Source: Marasmius tenuissimus (Eukaryota; Basidiomycota; Agaricomycetes; Agaricales; Marasmiaceae). From it: a stretch of DNA of 64,000 nt. The notes below the pieces were generated by a model. The model saw nothing but the letters and a program-made list of their open reading frames with translations, made no database searches and was not told where the DNA came from. The DNA is taken from contig JAQOTA010000025.1 in assembly GCA_029532415.1 (NCBI GenBank), positions 1-64,000 of the forward strand. The letters run 5' to 3'. The position numbers and the translations under genes are program-made. Below, piece after piece: positions 45,593-58,251 of this stretch (position 1 is the first letter of the stretch; each line of letters begins with the position of its first letter).

Positions 45593-46999
45593 ATGGCACC
45601 TGTCCTCGTCCACCCCGTTGATATCCAACTTCCTCTCCCTCTTACTCCCACTAACGACTCGCACGACACCAGAACGCGCAGGCGCTCCTCTACCTTCACC
45701 ACCATAACCAATTGGGCGTCAGCCGTCCAACCCGGTTCACCTGCCCCGCTCTCCCCAGTCAAGCGCCGCCGTCCTTCCCTACGTCGTCAAGTTGCCTCTA
45801 ATTCCTCCTCACCGTCATTTCTTTTTACGAGTACTCACAAGCCCGATCTGACAAGCTGGGGATACACATCCGTCTTCGTCCACCTTCCAGTAACCCCCGA
45901 AACGCCCTCGCCATTCCGTGCCCCTGAGCCGATTGTAGCTGACGCACCTGCGAAATCTGGTAACGGACTCAAGAAGATCAAAAGCATGGGTATCCTGCGC
46001 CGTAATCGTACCAAGTCGATCGTTGGTGAACCCGCGGCTGCTCCTGCTCCCGAAAACATCCCTCCTGTTCCGCGTCCTCGAACCCGCTCTCGCTCCCGAT
46101 CTGGATCCATGTCACCCACGAAACCTATCATGAAGCGTCCCGGCCATGTAAAATCAAAATCGGTCTCTGCTACGACCCCCACGAAGTCCAAGTCGAGATC
46201 GAACAGAAACCATCCACCTCTCCCGCCATCTCTTCAGAATGAATTGATGCTCATGCAGTTTGCGAGTGGAGGAACCCTCGAAGCGAACGCACAGAAGTTG
46301 ATGAAGGAGCGATCGAAGGCAGACGGTCAGGGTGTAGCCCCCAAGGCCGTCGACGCTGTTTTCAGAGACGAGAATGGAGTTATGTGGCTCGACGAAGACG
46401 AGCCTATCGAGTACGAGGCACTTCTCCCCACCAACCCACCCTCTTCTCCTCCCGCCTCTCCTTGGGTTCAGTTCTCTTCCTCCAACGCTCATCTACCTGC
46501 TTCACCTGCCATAGGTGCCATTCAGGCTGACGAAGACCCGGTTCGGAGGGGCTCTTTGGCTAGTTTGTCGCCGACCGAACATGAGCTACAAGGTGCTGCA
46601 GCGGCTGTTGTACGACCTGCCTCGCCTTCTGCTTATATCGGTACTGCCGTCGGTCTCCTCCCTCCCCCCAATTCTTCGTCTTCCGTGGACAGAAGCGAAC
46701 GGAGGAGAAGACGGAGGCCCGCTCCGCTTAAATTGCACTCATCCTCTTCCATTCCCACGACGGCTGCTCAAGGCTTCGAAGATTCCTTCGAGCCTTCTTC
46801 GGCGGAGGCAGCTGCACTCGCAGCTGGGATGTACCGCCATACTCATCGGCGGGTTGGTAACTCCAGGAGGGCGAGCGCTGCAGAAGTAGTTGGGAGTGCT
46901 CCCGCGGACGTTCTCTCGTTCGACGTTGCTCGTGGCACTGGCAAGGGGCGGAAGATGAACTTGGCGAAGAGAGCGAAGGCTTTGTTCGGTTTGGAGTAA
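45593..46999 (+). CDS. Disordered conserved fungal protein of unknown function
   Basis: Intronless frame of 468 residues. Composition is dominated by Ser, Pro, Arg and Ala, with basic Ser/Arg runs (RPRTRSRSRSGSMSPTKP, KSKSRSNRNH), a short basic motif IKSMGILRRNRTKS, a more ordered patch (NELMLMQFASGGTLEANAQKLM, then AVFRDENGVMWLDEDEPIEYE) and a C-terminal helical tail MNLAKRAKALFGLE. The SP/TP sites suggest phosphorylation. The ordered patch and the tail are the likely conserved, functional pieces. No signal peptide, membrane segment or catalytic motif. The uninterrupted frame and C-rich wobble positions argue for a real gene. I do not recognise a named family. Confidence 0.75.
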   Translation: MAPVLVHPVDIQLPLPLTPTNDSHDTRTRRRSSTFTTITNWASAVQPGSPAPLSPVKRRRPSLRRQVASNSSSPSFLFTSTHKPDLTSWGYTSVFVHLPVTPETPSPFRAPEPIVADAPAKSGNGLKKIKSMGILRRNRTKSIVGEPAAAPAPENIPPVPRPRTRSRSRSGSMSPTKPIMKRPGHVKSKSVSATTPTKSKSRSNRNHPPLPPSLQNELMLMQFASGGTLEANAQKLMKERSKADGQGVAPKAVDAVFRDENGVMWLDEDEPIEYEALLPTNPPSSPPASPWVQFSSSNAHLPASPAIGAIQADEDPVRRGSLASLSPTEHELQGAAAAVVRPASPSAYIGTAVGLLPPPNSSSSVDRSERRRRRRPAPLKLHSSSSIPTTAAQGFEDSFEPSSAEAAALAAGMYRHTHRRVGNSRRASAAEVVGSAPADVLSFDVARGTGKGRKMNLAKRAKALFGLE

Positions 47000-47624
47000 G
47001 GGAGTAGGATCATGAACATTAAAACCTGCACACTTTCTACTATGCCCACTCACCGTTATGAGCAAGACTCGATTTTAATTTTCCATTTCTCCTACTCTTT
47101 TCACTCTCCTATCATGAAAACGTTGCTTATGCCTTTTTCTGTCTCTATCTCATGTATCTGTGTCTCTCGTATCCTCTCCTTTCAACCGCCCATCCTTTCT
47201 ATCGAATCTCTATACAATACCCACACTTGTCACGACTTGTAGCTTCCACAACTTTTGTATCCCTTCTATTCCGCATCATCGCGATCTCCTGGCGTCTCGT
47301 GTCTCGCATTGTCCACATACCCCCACGTACGAGCCTGGTGTTGCGTCTTTCTGTATCTTTATCACCTATGTGGCTTAGAGCCGTATTTAATCTGAAATTT
47401 GAATTGTTGTCGCGGTTGCAAACCGATCTATCATTTTGGGGATTTGTCAACCTGGCGTGTTCAACAGTCTGAAATTGGTATTTCAATATCAATCCTCCAA
47501 GTTGAGGAACCCACAAACGAAGCTGCAGAGATGATAGAACAACACTACTGGGCTATGGGCGCCTAAATTCTCTCACAAGAACGACCATGTCCATGGCCGC
47601 GTCCCTCACAACACAAGTAGCTCG
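47000..47624. other. Gene-free stretch before the large membrane protein gene
   Basis: A T/C-rich 3' flank is followed by the promoter of the next gene. The 19 bases at 47556-47574 recur at 51677-51695 downstream of that gene. Confidence 0.5.
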
Positions 47625-47632
47625 TATAAATA
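47625..47632 (+). promoter_or_regulatory. TATA box of the large membrane protein gene
   Basis: TATAAATA lies 57 bp before the chosen ATG at 47682. Confidence 0.45.
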
Positions 47633-47681
47633 CCTCAATAGTTCTCGCATACCCATTGCCTATAACTTGAAATGCGTCTCG

Positions 47682-50600
47682 ATGATTGGGACCTCGTTCC
47701 CGGAAAGGTTTAGTACGTTCAATACTAGGTTCACCTGCCCCGAGCTTATACCCACGGGGATTCAAACCAACAGAGTTTTTTTCCCTATAGAGCTATCATC
47801 GCACGATGCTGAGGTCTGCAAAGGAATGTCACATCCAACTAACTTTGGCGATACTCTCTCAAGCGGAATCCAGGATGTTGCTGCCCTTCTCCCTCTGCTA
47901 GGGACAGAGCAGTGCGAGCGACATGTAGGTACTGCTCTGGAAAAGGGCTATTTATATGCAGCAGCAACACCTCTGTCGATTTTTGGAAGCCTTGGAATAG
48001 TAAAAACGGCCTTTTCGACTCTCTTGGCCACCACCAAACCTTTTTACGGCGGCAGTTGGTTGGATGACGCCGGATTTGGCACCACAGGGTCGGTCTCTTC
48101 TATGGTCACCCTGGCAAAGGGCACGCAACACTATGGAGCGGAAGTTCAGCTGCAACGGTTGATGAAGGAGCAGCATATCGATGATCCCGAGATGGTGGCT
48201 GACATTGAGTGGTTTGGTTGGCAGAGGAAGAAAACCGTGGACCGTCCCGCTTTCTCATACGTGCGTGTACAATATGCTTAGCGAGATACTTCGGATTGAC
48301 ACACTCCTGTACAGCTCCCCCCCTTATCCTGGAATGTCGCCCTCACCTTGACGTCACTACTCTCATCGCTCGTCAGCATCTCTCCTTATCTTTATCTCAT
48401 ACACAACAGCTGGGGGCGTGCAACGTTATGGTTGTTCCCCCTTTTACGCTCCTTCGGTGCTTTGTTGTGCGTAGTCTCAGTGCAGCTTGCACTCCAAATC
48501 AGGATACACCGTATCACCACGACCAGTTTGCTACTTATGAAGGCACGCAGACGATCACCTCTTCCGGCCGAGGAAGCTATCAAAGACAAGGAAATGCTCC
48601 TGGAGTCACGGTTGCGCAACCTCCGAACTCAGCTGGGTCGCCGTTCTGATCCGGAGCAGCAACTCGCTAGTGGAGCGGGACACCAGACAGATATCCAAGA
48701 CGAGGCTGAGGCCCGCAGTCGATCCCAGGATGTCCTTCTGCTCCTCCTCCAGGCCATTCTCGTTGTTGGGATGGACATGATAATCGCTGGTTATGTTGGT
48801 TGTTTCAACATGGTCGGCCGAACGAACGTAGATGGCGGCCCATACGTATGGTTCGGAATGGAAACCATCCTTGCAGTGCTTCGGATTGTTTTGTGGGGTT
48901 GGAATCCCCTCTGGGACGAGGGCAGTACAGGAATGACTATGCGACTGGCGTTACGTCCCAAAAACCTCACATCTGATGTGAAAACTTCCATCTCTCCGGC
49001 TAATCCTGCACAGAAGGCCTTCCGACCTCACGATCCGCCAGAGGGAAGCGATCCAGACATATCAGACCTTCACCTCTCGCCTTTCCCGCTCATAACTTCT
49101 CCCCAATTTCTTTCGCAGTTCACTATGGCTGCCATGTTTGCGGGGACATGGCGGCAGGACGAGAAAGATTCCTTGATTGTTGAGAACATTGAGGATTTTC
49201 TCGCTGCTGCTACGCCATACGTAGGTCCGCTACGTCGACTGGAGTTGGAGGAGCTGAAGGATATCCTGCTGTACTGTGGGATCGTTCCCAACGGTGACAG
49301 GAAGCTTCTCTGCATGACTGCTTGCCGAAACGACTCGCGATGGGCGTCAGTTACCATATTTGTCGATGGAGGCACTCCGTACGCTACCTACATCTCGCGT
49401 TCCCGCGATCTTCCTGGAACTCGCACGCTCCGAGTGACTCTGGAGAATGAGGTGCAGTCCGATTCGGTCGCAGTTGTCGACCAACGAACACTCGATCTTC
49501 TCATCGACTATTCTTACCGCTTGTTCAGCCGGCTGTGTTCAGTCGATACCTCGATTAATCAACTACCCTTATCATGGACTATTACCCTTCCTCCCCTTCC
49601 CAACTCGGAAAACATGCGCCAGTCGATCCTCTTGACTGAACAGGACAAGGCGTACATCCGAACACGCCAAATACAGAACCTGAAAGGCGATTACTGCATG
49701 ATGCGAGGTGACCTACTTCTTGGAGTCTTCCCACTCAACTGGACGGCAAAATGGCATGATGAGATGGTCGAATGGGCACTCTTGCTCGAGAGCGCGGTTA
49801 TGGAGGCGTACCTTTGCATACTCGACCATCAATTCGTTCAGTCTACGTCGTTGTCACCTACTCACTCCCGCCGAATTGCTTTAGAGTGGGTCCGCAGTAT
49901 GGAGGACCGGATTTTGTCGGAGAAAGAAGGGTGTCGGAGAAGACGAAGAGCTACAGACCCGACGTTGTTTTTCCAGTATGAGACGACGTATGATCTACTA
50001 GTACGGGAACTTCGATCCCTACGCCAACTGCCTATCGGTAGTACCGTGCTAGAAAGCTGGAAAGGGCTGATTGCTACCATCATGGATCAGCCCAATGAAT
50101 TACCTGCCATCCCGAGACTGTTTAAACTCCCGCCAATTCAACGTTTAGAGAACCTCAGCCACTTCCTTCTTCCCCGCTTCGCCATGGATAGCCCCTGCGA
50201 ATCAAATGTTCCCACCTGGATGTATCATAACATGATTGCATCTCTGCGGTCATCGCTGTACCGTCTACGGGACGCTAGAGCATCAAACTTGCATGAACGC
50301 ATCGATCCATGGGGTCCAGATTCCCCTGAATTCAGTCCGCCATACACGTGTGTTCATGAACTGTCAGAAAGAACCTTGAACGCATTGTTCGAGCAGTTCG
50401 AATCAATTCAGATGATCGAACTTCGTGATGCCTACTCCAGGGAAACGCTCTTCCTTGACGCTCCTCACTCTCTCCCTTCCTCACAAACACTCACAACAGT
50501 GGCTTTCTGCAAGACGTGGTTTGGTACCGAAGTTACCCAGTTGTTCATTTCTGTTCTGCAACGACACCCAGGGATACTATGTCTCGCGTTCGACGATTGT

Positions 50601-51134
50601 GCCTTCATCGACAGAACTCTCATCGATAACAGCATTACCACAAACCGCCGGAAGTGGAAAGAAGACGCGAAGAGTCACGGTGTGTTCAAATATAGTGTCG
50701 GATGTGAGATCCGTCCTGGGGATCATGAGGACTACTACGACCCATTTGATATCCACCACCATGATATCCTGTTATCCGAACTCGCGGACCTTTTTGCGAT
50801 GATATATATACCTCAGGATGGAGAGATTGTTCTGAGTCTCTCGCTACAGGCGTACATAGAGGATATCACTCTCGTTGCTTCGCTCAGGCCCTCGGACGAA
50901 GCTGGAGAGACAGGTGGCTCCGACGGCGCCCTCATGATCCAAACCGATGTTGAGGCGTCCTTCGAATTCGAGTCCATCTCGTTCAAAGGGTTCCCCAAGG
51001 TCGAGGCGGGTTGCTATGAGCTTCGTATTCGACTTGCTCGTAAGGCGCAATACTTGTTCAGGGAGCTCACAATAGATTTTATACCGGGGACTGATGGAGT
51101 AGAGCCTCCTGGCGAGCCCGCCGGAGCAGAGTAA
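47682..51134 (+). CDS. Large multi-pass membrane protein of unknown function
   Basis: Two exons (47682-48260 and 48315-51134, phase-0 intron of 54 bp) give about 1,132 residues. The first 130 residues include TCPELIPTGIQTNRVFFPIELSSHDAEVCKG-type sequence and LLPLLGTEQCERHVGTALEKG, which I have seen in many uncharacterised mushroom proteins, usually in multi-gene families. Hydrophobic segments lie near residues 100-125, 205-225, 232-258, 325-345 and 358-375. The remaining ~700 residues are soluble-looking, with no enzyme motif recognised. Membrane location is inferred from the hydrophobic segments. The start was chosen as the first in-frame ATG after the TATA box; an upstream ATG (47671) is in another frame. 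Confidence 0.8.
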
Positions 51135-51676
51135 AAGTTGGGAGCGGACGAGTAGGCTACTTCTTGGATGCACAGGTAGTTCTCCAACACGATTGATGTC
51201 GAGTCCCATCTGTTTTTTGCACAACAAAAATCTCAGTATTCCACACGGTCCTGCGACCAGTCTATCTAATCTTATCGCACAAGGTTCCAAGGTGAGTTCT
51301 AGTCGAATTCAATCGGTATGAAATCGTTTTTGTGCATCGGAGGGCGTCATCTGGGTCCCAAAGAGCGCAAAATTCTTCGACGCAAGATTGGTCTTGTCCC
51401 GATCTGCCCTGATGCGGAGAACGAGGGATCATGCCGGGGTCTGGATGTGAGTCTGCCTTGTAAAAATTTGAAGGATATGAGCTGTACGTATTCTCGCGCA
51501 TTGCTAAGTCCCTGGAAGTTGATAAGACCGAAGGCTCTGATATGTACAGTTGCCAGTCCTATACAATAGCATACATACATCGAAGTCAAAAGTAGAAATG
51601 TCGTGGACGGTGGACTGGGGATGTACTTGGGCGGCACGTGACGACTTTCGCTGTCAGTTCGGCGTCCGCCCAGTTT

Positions 51677-51800
51677 TGGGCGCCTAAATTCTCTCTCCGC
51701 GACGACCATGACCCTACGTTGCCTCTCGAACGCACAAGCGCCTCACCGGCCATTACCTGAAACGCAGCGCGCTCGAGATTGGATTGGATTACCTACATGA
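51677..51800 (+). repeat. Diverged copy of the membrane-protein gene's upstream region
   Basis: The 19 bases TGGGCGCCTAAATTCTCTC at 51677-51695 equal 47556-47574, and ACGACCATG plus a GAAA(T/C)GC..CTCGA.GATTGG motif follow in both places. The coding part is not repeated here, so this is a promoter fragment or the relic of a lost paralogue. Confidence 0.6.
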
Positions 51801-52364
51801 TGGCAAGCTTGTGGACTCCGGCCTCTCGATGAGTTTTTTCTTCACAGGTGAATTTCGACCCTAAAAGTGCATCGCCGCGTCACCTCCAGCTGAAGCTGCG
51901 TACGTTGACGTTCCACTTCGGGAGGCATAGTGCTCGCTAAACTATTCCAGGATTCTCTATCCCCTTCGCGATCTCTCGACGAATTTGCACTCTTTGGGTA
52001 GAATCGGATGACGTCTCACGAGCGTTCAAATATCTTGGACTTATATCGCCTTCAATAAGGGCTCTCCTTGCCCGATCGCCTTGTGCTTGTGCTAGGGCTG
52101 TGTTGTCTGTGGGATACCAAGGTTCTTGTCGTATTCACAGAGAGCCCTGTCGTGGGGGAAATGCCGCGATGGACACCGCCAACTGAACACCGTTCAAGTG
52201 TCAGTCAGGTTCAGCTACGCTGTACAGGACAAGACACAACAGGGTCTAGGGCCTGTAATACGAACCCTCCTTCTCTGGTGTCTTGGCAATAACGGGCGGC
52301 GCGGAACAGGATTCAAATCTCAACGGGCAGATAAGTACCAGCACCCTGTAGACTGTTGCGCGCC

Positions 52365-53190
52365 CCTGCATCTAGAGCAATTAGGACAACACTGAGACTC
52401 GGGAGAAAGTGAAGCACGTTACAGAGGTTCGTCATCCCGAGCTGTTTTTCTGTAATTCATCTACCCATGTTTTGCATAGATCAGGCATGTTCTGACCTCG
52501 AGGCTCAGGATCAGGAATCGCGTTACTGCTTGTTGCTGGGCTATGTTTCCCGGACGACATGGTTGAGTCATGAGTATTGACGTTCGTACCTATGTCGCAA
52601 GGTCTCCGGACCCGGTACATTTGACTCGACCGCTACGACACTCAGCCTGTCTACCTCCGATACATGGATGCACGTACAACTCAACTCCTCACCTTCCTCC
52701 CTCTTCTTGGAAAGTGGTAAAGATCCTTGTGCGATCTGCTTGTTCTAAAGCAGTAGCAAATACCAAGCTTCTCGTCGTGGAGGGAACGCTGTGACGAATA
52801 CCGTCACTTGACGTCGAGGTTCAGCTACAGTACCCTTACGAGTCTGAGTCGTGCCCTGCATCTAGAGCGGTTCGGACGGTACAATCGGAGAAACAAAAGC
52901 ACGTTGCAAAGGGAAGTGTGCGTCATTTCGAGCTGTTTTCCTGAAATTCATTATTCATATACCCTTGTTTTGCATAGATTAGGCCTGTCCTGGCCTTGAG
53001 GACGCTAACGCCCGCGTATCTGGAGTGACAGGAGAAACATGAGCCGCTTGGCCATGTTTACCGGTTGACATGGTTGAGTAATCGATGTTGTTCTCACTTC
53101 CGCAAAGAGGTCCTCAGACTCGGTGCCGTTGGTTCAGCCACTGCAACCCCTGTCTACACGCCTGATGCCTCCGATACGCAAGTGTTTGAC
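52365..53190 (+). repeat. Imperfect direct repeat, offset about 490-510 bp
   Basis: Sequence at 52365-52680 (CCTGCATCTAGAGC.., GTTTTGCATAGAT.AGGC, GACATGGTTGAGT) is repeated at 52855-53190 with many substitutions and indels. No coding capacity is conserved between the copies. Confidence 0.65.
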
Positions 53191-53899
53191 TTTCCGTAGG
53201 GTTCCTGGGAGTGATAGCGATCTACGAGATACGTGCGACAAGGATGAAGTCATGTCGATCTTTGGAGCAAGAACATGATCTCGTGCTGCGCCCATGGACC
53301 CGCAGCAAGCTATAGCCGGGCATTTCTCACCCTACGTCGAACCGTCGTATCTGAAGTTTGACCTCTCGCTTTGTACTTTGCGTCGGGTTCTTCAAAATAA
53401 TGGACGGATGGTGAAGCTAGGAGGATTGTCAAGATGATCGACTTCCGTACGAATTTTGTAAAGGTTTGCGGGTGGTCCAGGTATGTGATTTTGAACGTTT
53501 CCCGACTCAAGGACGGGCCTATTTTAGAAACTCTGCATTACTCCACCTCGATCCAATTTACTGTCTCGGTGGGAACTTGGCGTTTAGAATGGACGAGTTG
53601 GCAATCTAAATCGGTACTCGCGTCTTTCCCGGTGCTCTTTTACTGTTACCTCCGCAATTACTCGTACGATATGTCCTCGCAATCATAGAGCTGTGAAGCA
53701 TGGCAAAGGTGTAGATGCCAATGAGTACAGGCTTTCCAAACGGGGAGGGGATACAGTACGAGCATGCTTGTTCTGAATCCTATGACGCAGATGATTTTTT
53801 AGATCGAGGAAATGAATAACCGAGAGGCTTGCACGGAGATGCCGAGTGCGGCCCTGTTACCCCGTGTGATTTCTGAAGTGCAGAAGCAGCACAAAAACT

Positions 53900-56800
53900 A
53901 TGTTTATCGTGACAAGCTGGACCCTTTACATCTCCTCACTCATCGTTGACGACCTCACTGTCGTCTACAGCGACGAGGAACTCTTTCTCGACGAACTTGA
54001 GGACTTGAGCGTTGGCCCAGCCTCGTGGCATGGCCCCCGTGACGGCAGTGCTTTGAATCTGATTCTTCCGTTCCGTCCTCATCATCGCACCTCTTCCTCC
54101 AACCTCCACGGTGACCGCAGTGATTGGGATGCAGGACCTCCCACCACGCTCTCAGTCTGTTCTACAGACGAGGAGTCCTGCTCCTTCGTTCCAGGTGCGT
54201 CTTTTATGTTTCTTGAACACTCATTAGTCTCTGAAAGGTATAATTTCATTGTTCAGTTCAAGGCTGGCAGACTATTTCAAAAAGTCACCAACATACGCGG
54301 CAAAATAAAATTTACGAACTCATCATCACGAAAGAGCCACGACGATTCCATCACCGGCCATCCATATAACACCGGGGGTCATCATCATACCTCGCGTTCA
54401 ATGGATTTCACCTCTCATATTGCGGCGAAACCATTCATGTCACAACCAATGCTTTCTCTCCATCATCAACCAAATCCTCAAGCTCACCAGAATGTGAGGA
54501 ATGCCGACCTTCGCAATCCTCGCAGTGGCAGGGAGTCGTTCTCATCGCAGTCGGAGGGGTCGTCTGCAGACTCGTCGCCAATTCGAACCGAGACCACTTT
54601 ACCAAGGTCATCGCAGAAACACGCTATCGCTGTAGGAGTAGGAATGGTGCACGGTGCCACCACCGCGGTCAGCGTTGCGGTGGGTAGCCATCATGGGCTG
54701 GGAAAAGGTGCAACAGACGGACTGCCTCAATCTCAAACCTCCTTGTCGTCGACCAAACAGCCTTACCCTGGCTTGCCGCCCTCATCTCATATGAATGGCT
54801 CGTCTCGATCTTCTCGACTTGCGGAATCGGGTACCAGAGCGATTTCACGGAATGGAGATAGGGATGAGCGGGCGAGGACAGCAGATGACAAACGTGTTGG
54901 AGGTGTGAGTACTAGCAGTACAGATCAGCTCAAAATCAAGGGCCAGGTGCGTTTGCTTGTTCTAAATCTAATTCAGTACGTTTCAGCTGATGCAATTCCA
55001 GAGTACACCCCAAGTAAATTCGAGTTCAGTCTCTTCGTCAAGGAAGGGGAAGGAAGCCGAAAATGTCGCTAGCTCACCCTCATTATCGTCTGCTAAGGTA
55101 CTGGGTACTTCAGAGATACCTTCTACTTCGACTTTTCCACCATCACCGACGACGCCAGCATCTCGAGCCACCACCAGACCCTCTGTATCAATTTCCACTA
55201 TTTCAACCAGTACAGCCTCATCAAGCGCTACCGTTACCCCTCGCAATAATCAGAATCCTAAAGCGCAGCACGAAATCCCACCGGTTCCGTCGATGCCCCG
55301 GCCCAGCGCGATGTCTGTTCCCACACCAAGTTCCAGTAGTGTTACCGGCTTCTCTAAATCCTCCTCATCAGATGCTGCAGCGTTTGCTTCTTCTATCCCT
55401 CGTTCCGAATCTCCATCAGAGATGGAGTCGACGTCCCAGCAAACTCAGCAAACCCCTGTAGGAGCTAGCAAGCGAAGGTCGCTCATGACACCCAAACTCA
55501 CGTTCCCGCTTCCCGGTCACAAGAGGTTTAGTCTTACCGATGGGGATTCGGCGAGATTGTCACCCTCTATTATCATCCGTCAACCCGCTTGGCCGATCCT
55601 TCATCTTCCACCTAGCACGCCATCTACCTCGGGGAGGCCCCAAACAAGTCCTGGGGTCACTGATGCGTCATCAAACACTGCCGGAGTCATTAGACCTCCC
55701 GGCAGAAGACCCAGTTCAAGTAGTACAACTGGGCCGAAGCTACGGCATATGCCGGCCCTTACCATGGACGGCGCTGGTGAGCCCGAGGAGCCTGACGAAG
55801 AGGATATTGCTGAGGAAAGCGAGAGCTCCGAGGAAGAAGGTGGAAATACCAGCTCGGATGAGGATGAAGACGATGATGGGTACCAAAGTGCACGGACGAG
55901 CACTTCACAACAGGAGAGGGGAAATACGAGAACGAACCCAATCTCCGTTCCACCGCCACCCATGCCTCTCAGCAGAGAGGGAGCTGCTACGCCCAAAGCC
56001 AACCCTTCACGGACACCCCGATTCGGACAGTTGGGGAACGTTGCGCACGACTACTTTTCTGGAGTGTTTTCTCCTTCCACGCCTTCGACCGTGTCAACGA
56101 AGACGCCTAAGCCGCAGGCGTCGTTCTACGTGACTCCTGCCTCGACACCTTCTGTCCCGCCTTCCGCTACGCCTGGGACGAATCCGCCCACTCTTCCGCC
56201 GCTTATGGCGTCAATTCCAATGTCCTTCCCACCATTCAACTTATCACCATCTACCCCGGTCGCACGGACGCCTTTTAATGGACATAAAAGGGCGTCGAGG
56301 AGCATGTTTGATTTATCTGCATCGCTTGCAGAGACGGATGGCGACGGCGTACTCGATCACTGTGTTGGTATCAGTAGGAAACCGTCTTTGATACAGCCCG
56401 CAGAGCAAATTAAAGCTCGTGCGCGCGAAGAACGCGAAAGCAACAAGGAGAAAGAATCCGCGGACCGACCGACCGATGTCGATGCCACACCCGTCCCCCC
56501 ATCATCATTAGCCTCAACCTCAGTGGCACCTATACCTATACCCATACACACCCCCAAGCCAATTGCATTACACACCCCGATGGAGGAGATGAAGACTCTT
56601 GCTAGTTTGATTCCTGGCGCGACCTCAGGAACAGCACGTTCAGCATCGTTGAAAAGACGAAGGTCGATGCCTTTGTTCACGCCGAGCTCGCCTCCTCCCC
56701 CTTATCCTACGTTCTTCCATCATCCACCTCAAAGCCTTGCGGGCGCGATGGCGCCGCCAGGTACCGAGACACACGCAGATCCGCCACCGCCTCCACCGCC

Positions 56801-58251
56801 GCCGCTACACGAGATACCTGAAGGGAGGGAGGAGTTGCCCGGGTATTCGAATGCGATTTACATACGAGCTGTCATGCCTCGCAAGATGGAGTTTACTAAG
56901 CCTTCCGTTCCGGCGAGAGACCGAAAGTGGCGGAGAGTCATCTGCGAATTGGAGGGGACTGCGTTTCGGGTGTACGAGTTCAAGCAAAAGGGCGTTGGAG
57001 GTGCTGGAAAGGTCAAGGAGTGGTGGGAGAGGAAAGTCGGTGTCGGTGATGTGAGCGGTGGGGTGGGGATTGGTGGGGGGATGGGAGGGAACGTTGGGAG
57101 TGCAGGCGTCAGCGTCGTTCCCGATGGAAACGGAGGGGCGAGGATTGGGGTACGTGTTTCATTCATGACTGATATGACGACTAGGAGCTTATGATTCCCC
57201 TTTGTGAAGAATGCGACGAACTCTGACGACATGACTGAGGAGGAGAGGGCGAGGAGAAGGAGAATGCAGAAGATTGATGTCACTGATGGGACACATGAGG
57301 ATGGGTCACCAAAGCCACAGGCGACTATGGAGGTTCGTATACCTGCGTCACCGCCAACACAATCCTCGACGCGTGGAAGGGCTGCTGAGCCAGATCAGGA
57401 AGGCAACAAACCGAAACCGCCCAGCAGGTCCCGGTTCACATTCCTCAAGCCCGGAAAATCAGGGAAATCGCATTCAAGGTCAAATAGCGAGGCCCCGACG
57501 AGGGAAGGCAGCCTACTTGGTGGCGATACGCCACCAACGAGGTCGTCTCTCAACCTCCCGCGGCCTTCGGTGAACTCGTCCAGGTCTGGTGGATCGGATG
57601 AGATCACGGAGGAACCTAGAGTAAGACCTAGGAACTCGCGACAGTCCCTATCTACGGCCTCTCCACGACAGTCGCTCAGCACACAGAGCAGTCACTCGAT
57701 GATGAGACCCTCCGTCGTCACCTCTCAATCTGATCCTACGAACACCAGCACCACATCCGGTGCGATACCCATTTCCCAACTCACAGCGGCCTCCAGCTCC
57801 AGCTTCCTGGGATCTCAGACGACGCAAGAATGCCCTCTTCCGGATCGTGATTGCCTGATGAAAACGTATACACTGCAGAACGCTGAGTCAGGGTTGGGCA
57901 ACGATTACATCAAGCGGAAGAATGTGATCCGAGTTCGCATGGATGGAGAGCAGTTCTTGTTGCAGGCGAAGGACGTTGCTAGTGTCATTGAGTGGATAGA
58001 GGGCTTGCATTCAGCTGCAAACATTGCGTTGGATTTGGATGAGAGGCCCATGCCAAGGGGGCCACTATTTCCTAGGTGGGTTGTCTGTTTGAATATTCTT
58101 TTTCCTGATGTTGACGGTAGGGATTGACAGACGAAGACGCCGCCGACAGAGACGGAACACTGTGGAAGGGAACGGAAACAGGGATGGAGGCAATGGTGGC
58201 AACTTGAACGGGGGGAGCACAAATACGGGAGCTTTAGATCCCCGCTCATGA
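53900..58251 (+). CDS. PH-domain protein with long disordered regions
   Basis: Exons 53900-54946, 55002-57149, 57210-58075 and 58131-58251 join in phase to 1,393 residues. Most of the chain is Ser/Pro/Thr-rich, with an acidic run ([18 protein letters not shown]) and a poly-Pro run near 56785. The PH domain is at the C-terminus and is split: [17 protein letters not shown] with [21 protein letters not shown] in exon 2, then [20 protein letters not shown] and [20 protein letters not shown] in exon 3, separated by about 270 low-complexity residues. A basic RRRRRQRR tail follows. PH domains bind phosphoinositides or proteins at membranes; the cellular role is not known. The 5' end is uncertain; further upstream exons are possible. 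Confidence 0.75.

Larger units (their letters stand above)
51135..53899. other. 2.8-kb gene-poor region with duplicated, degraded sequence
   Basis: No supported gene. It contains a diverged second copy of the preceding gene's upstream region (51677 on) and a degenerate direct repeat (52365-52680 and 52855-53190). Short open frames match no family. Confidence 0.5.

Noticed and set aside
54195..54256. Possible 62-bp intron in the PH-domain gene
   Set aside because: Good splice sites, but removing it shifts the frame into stops, while the unspliced frame stays open.
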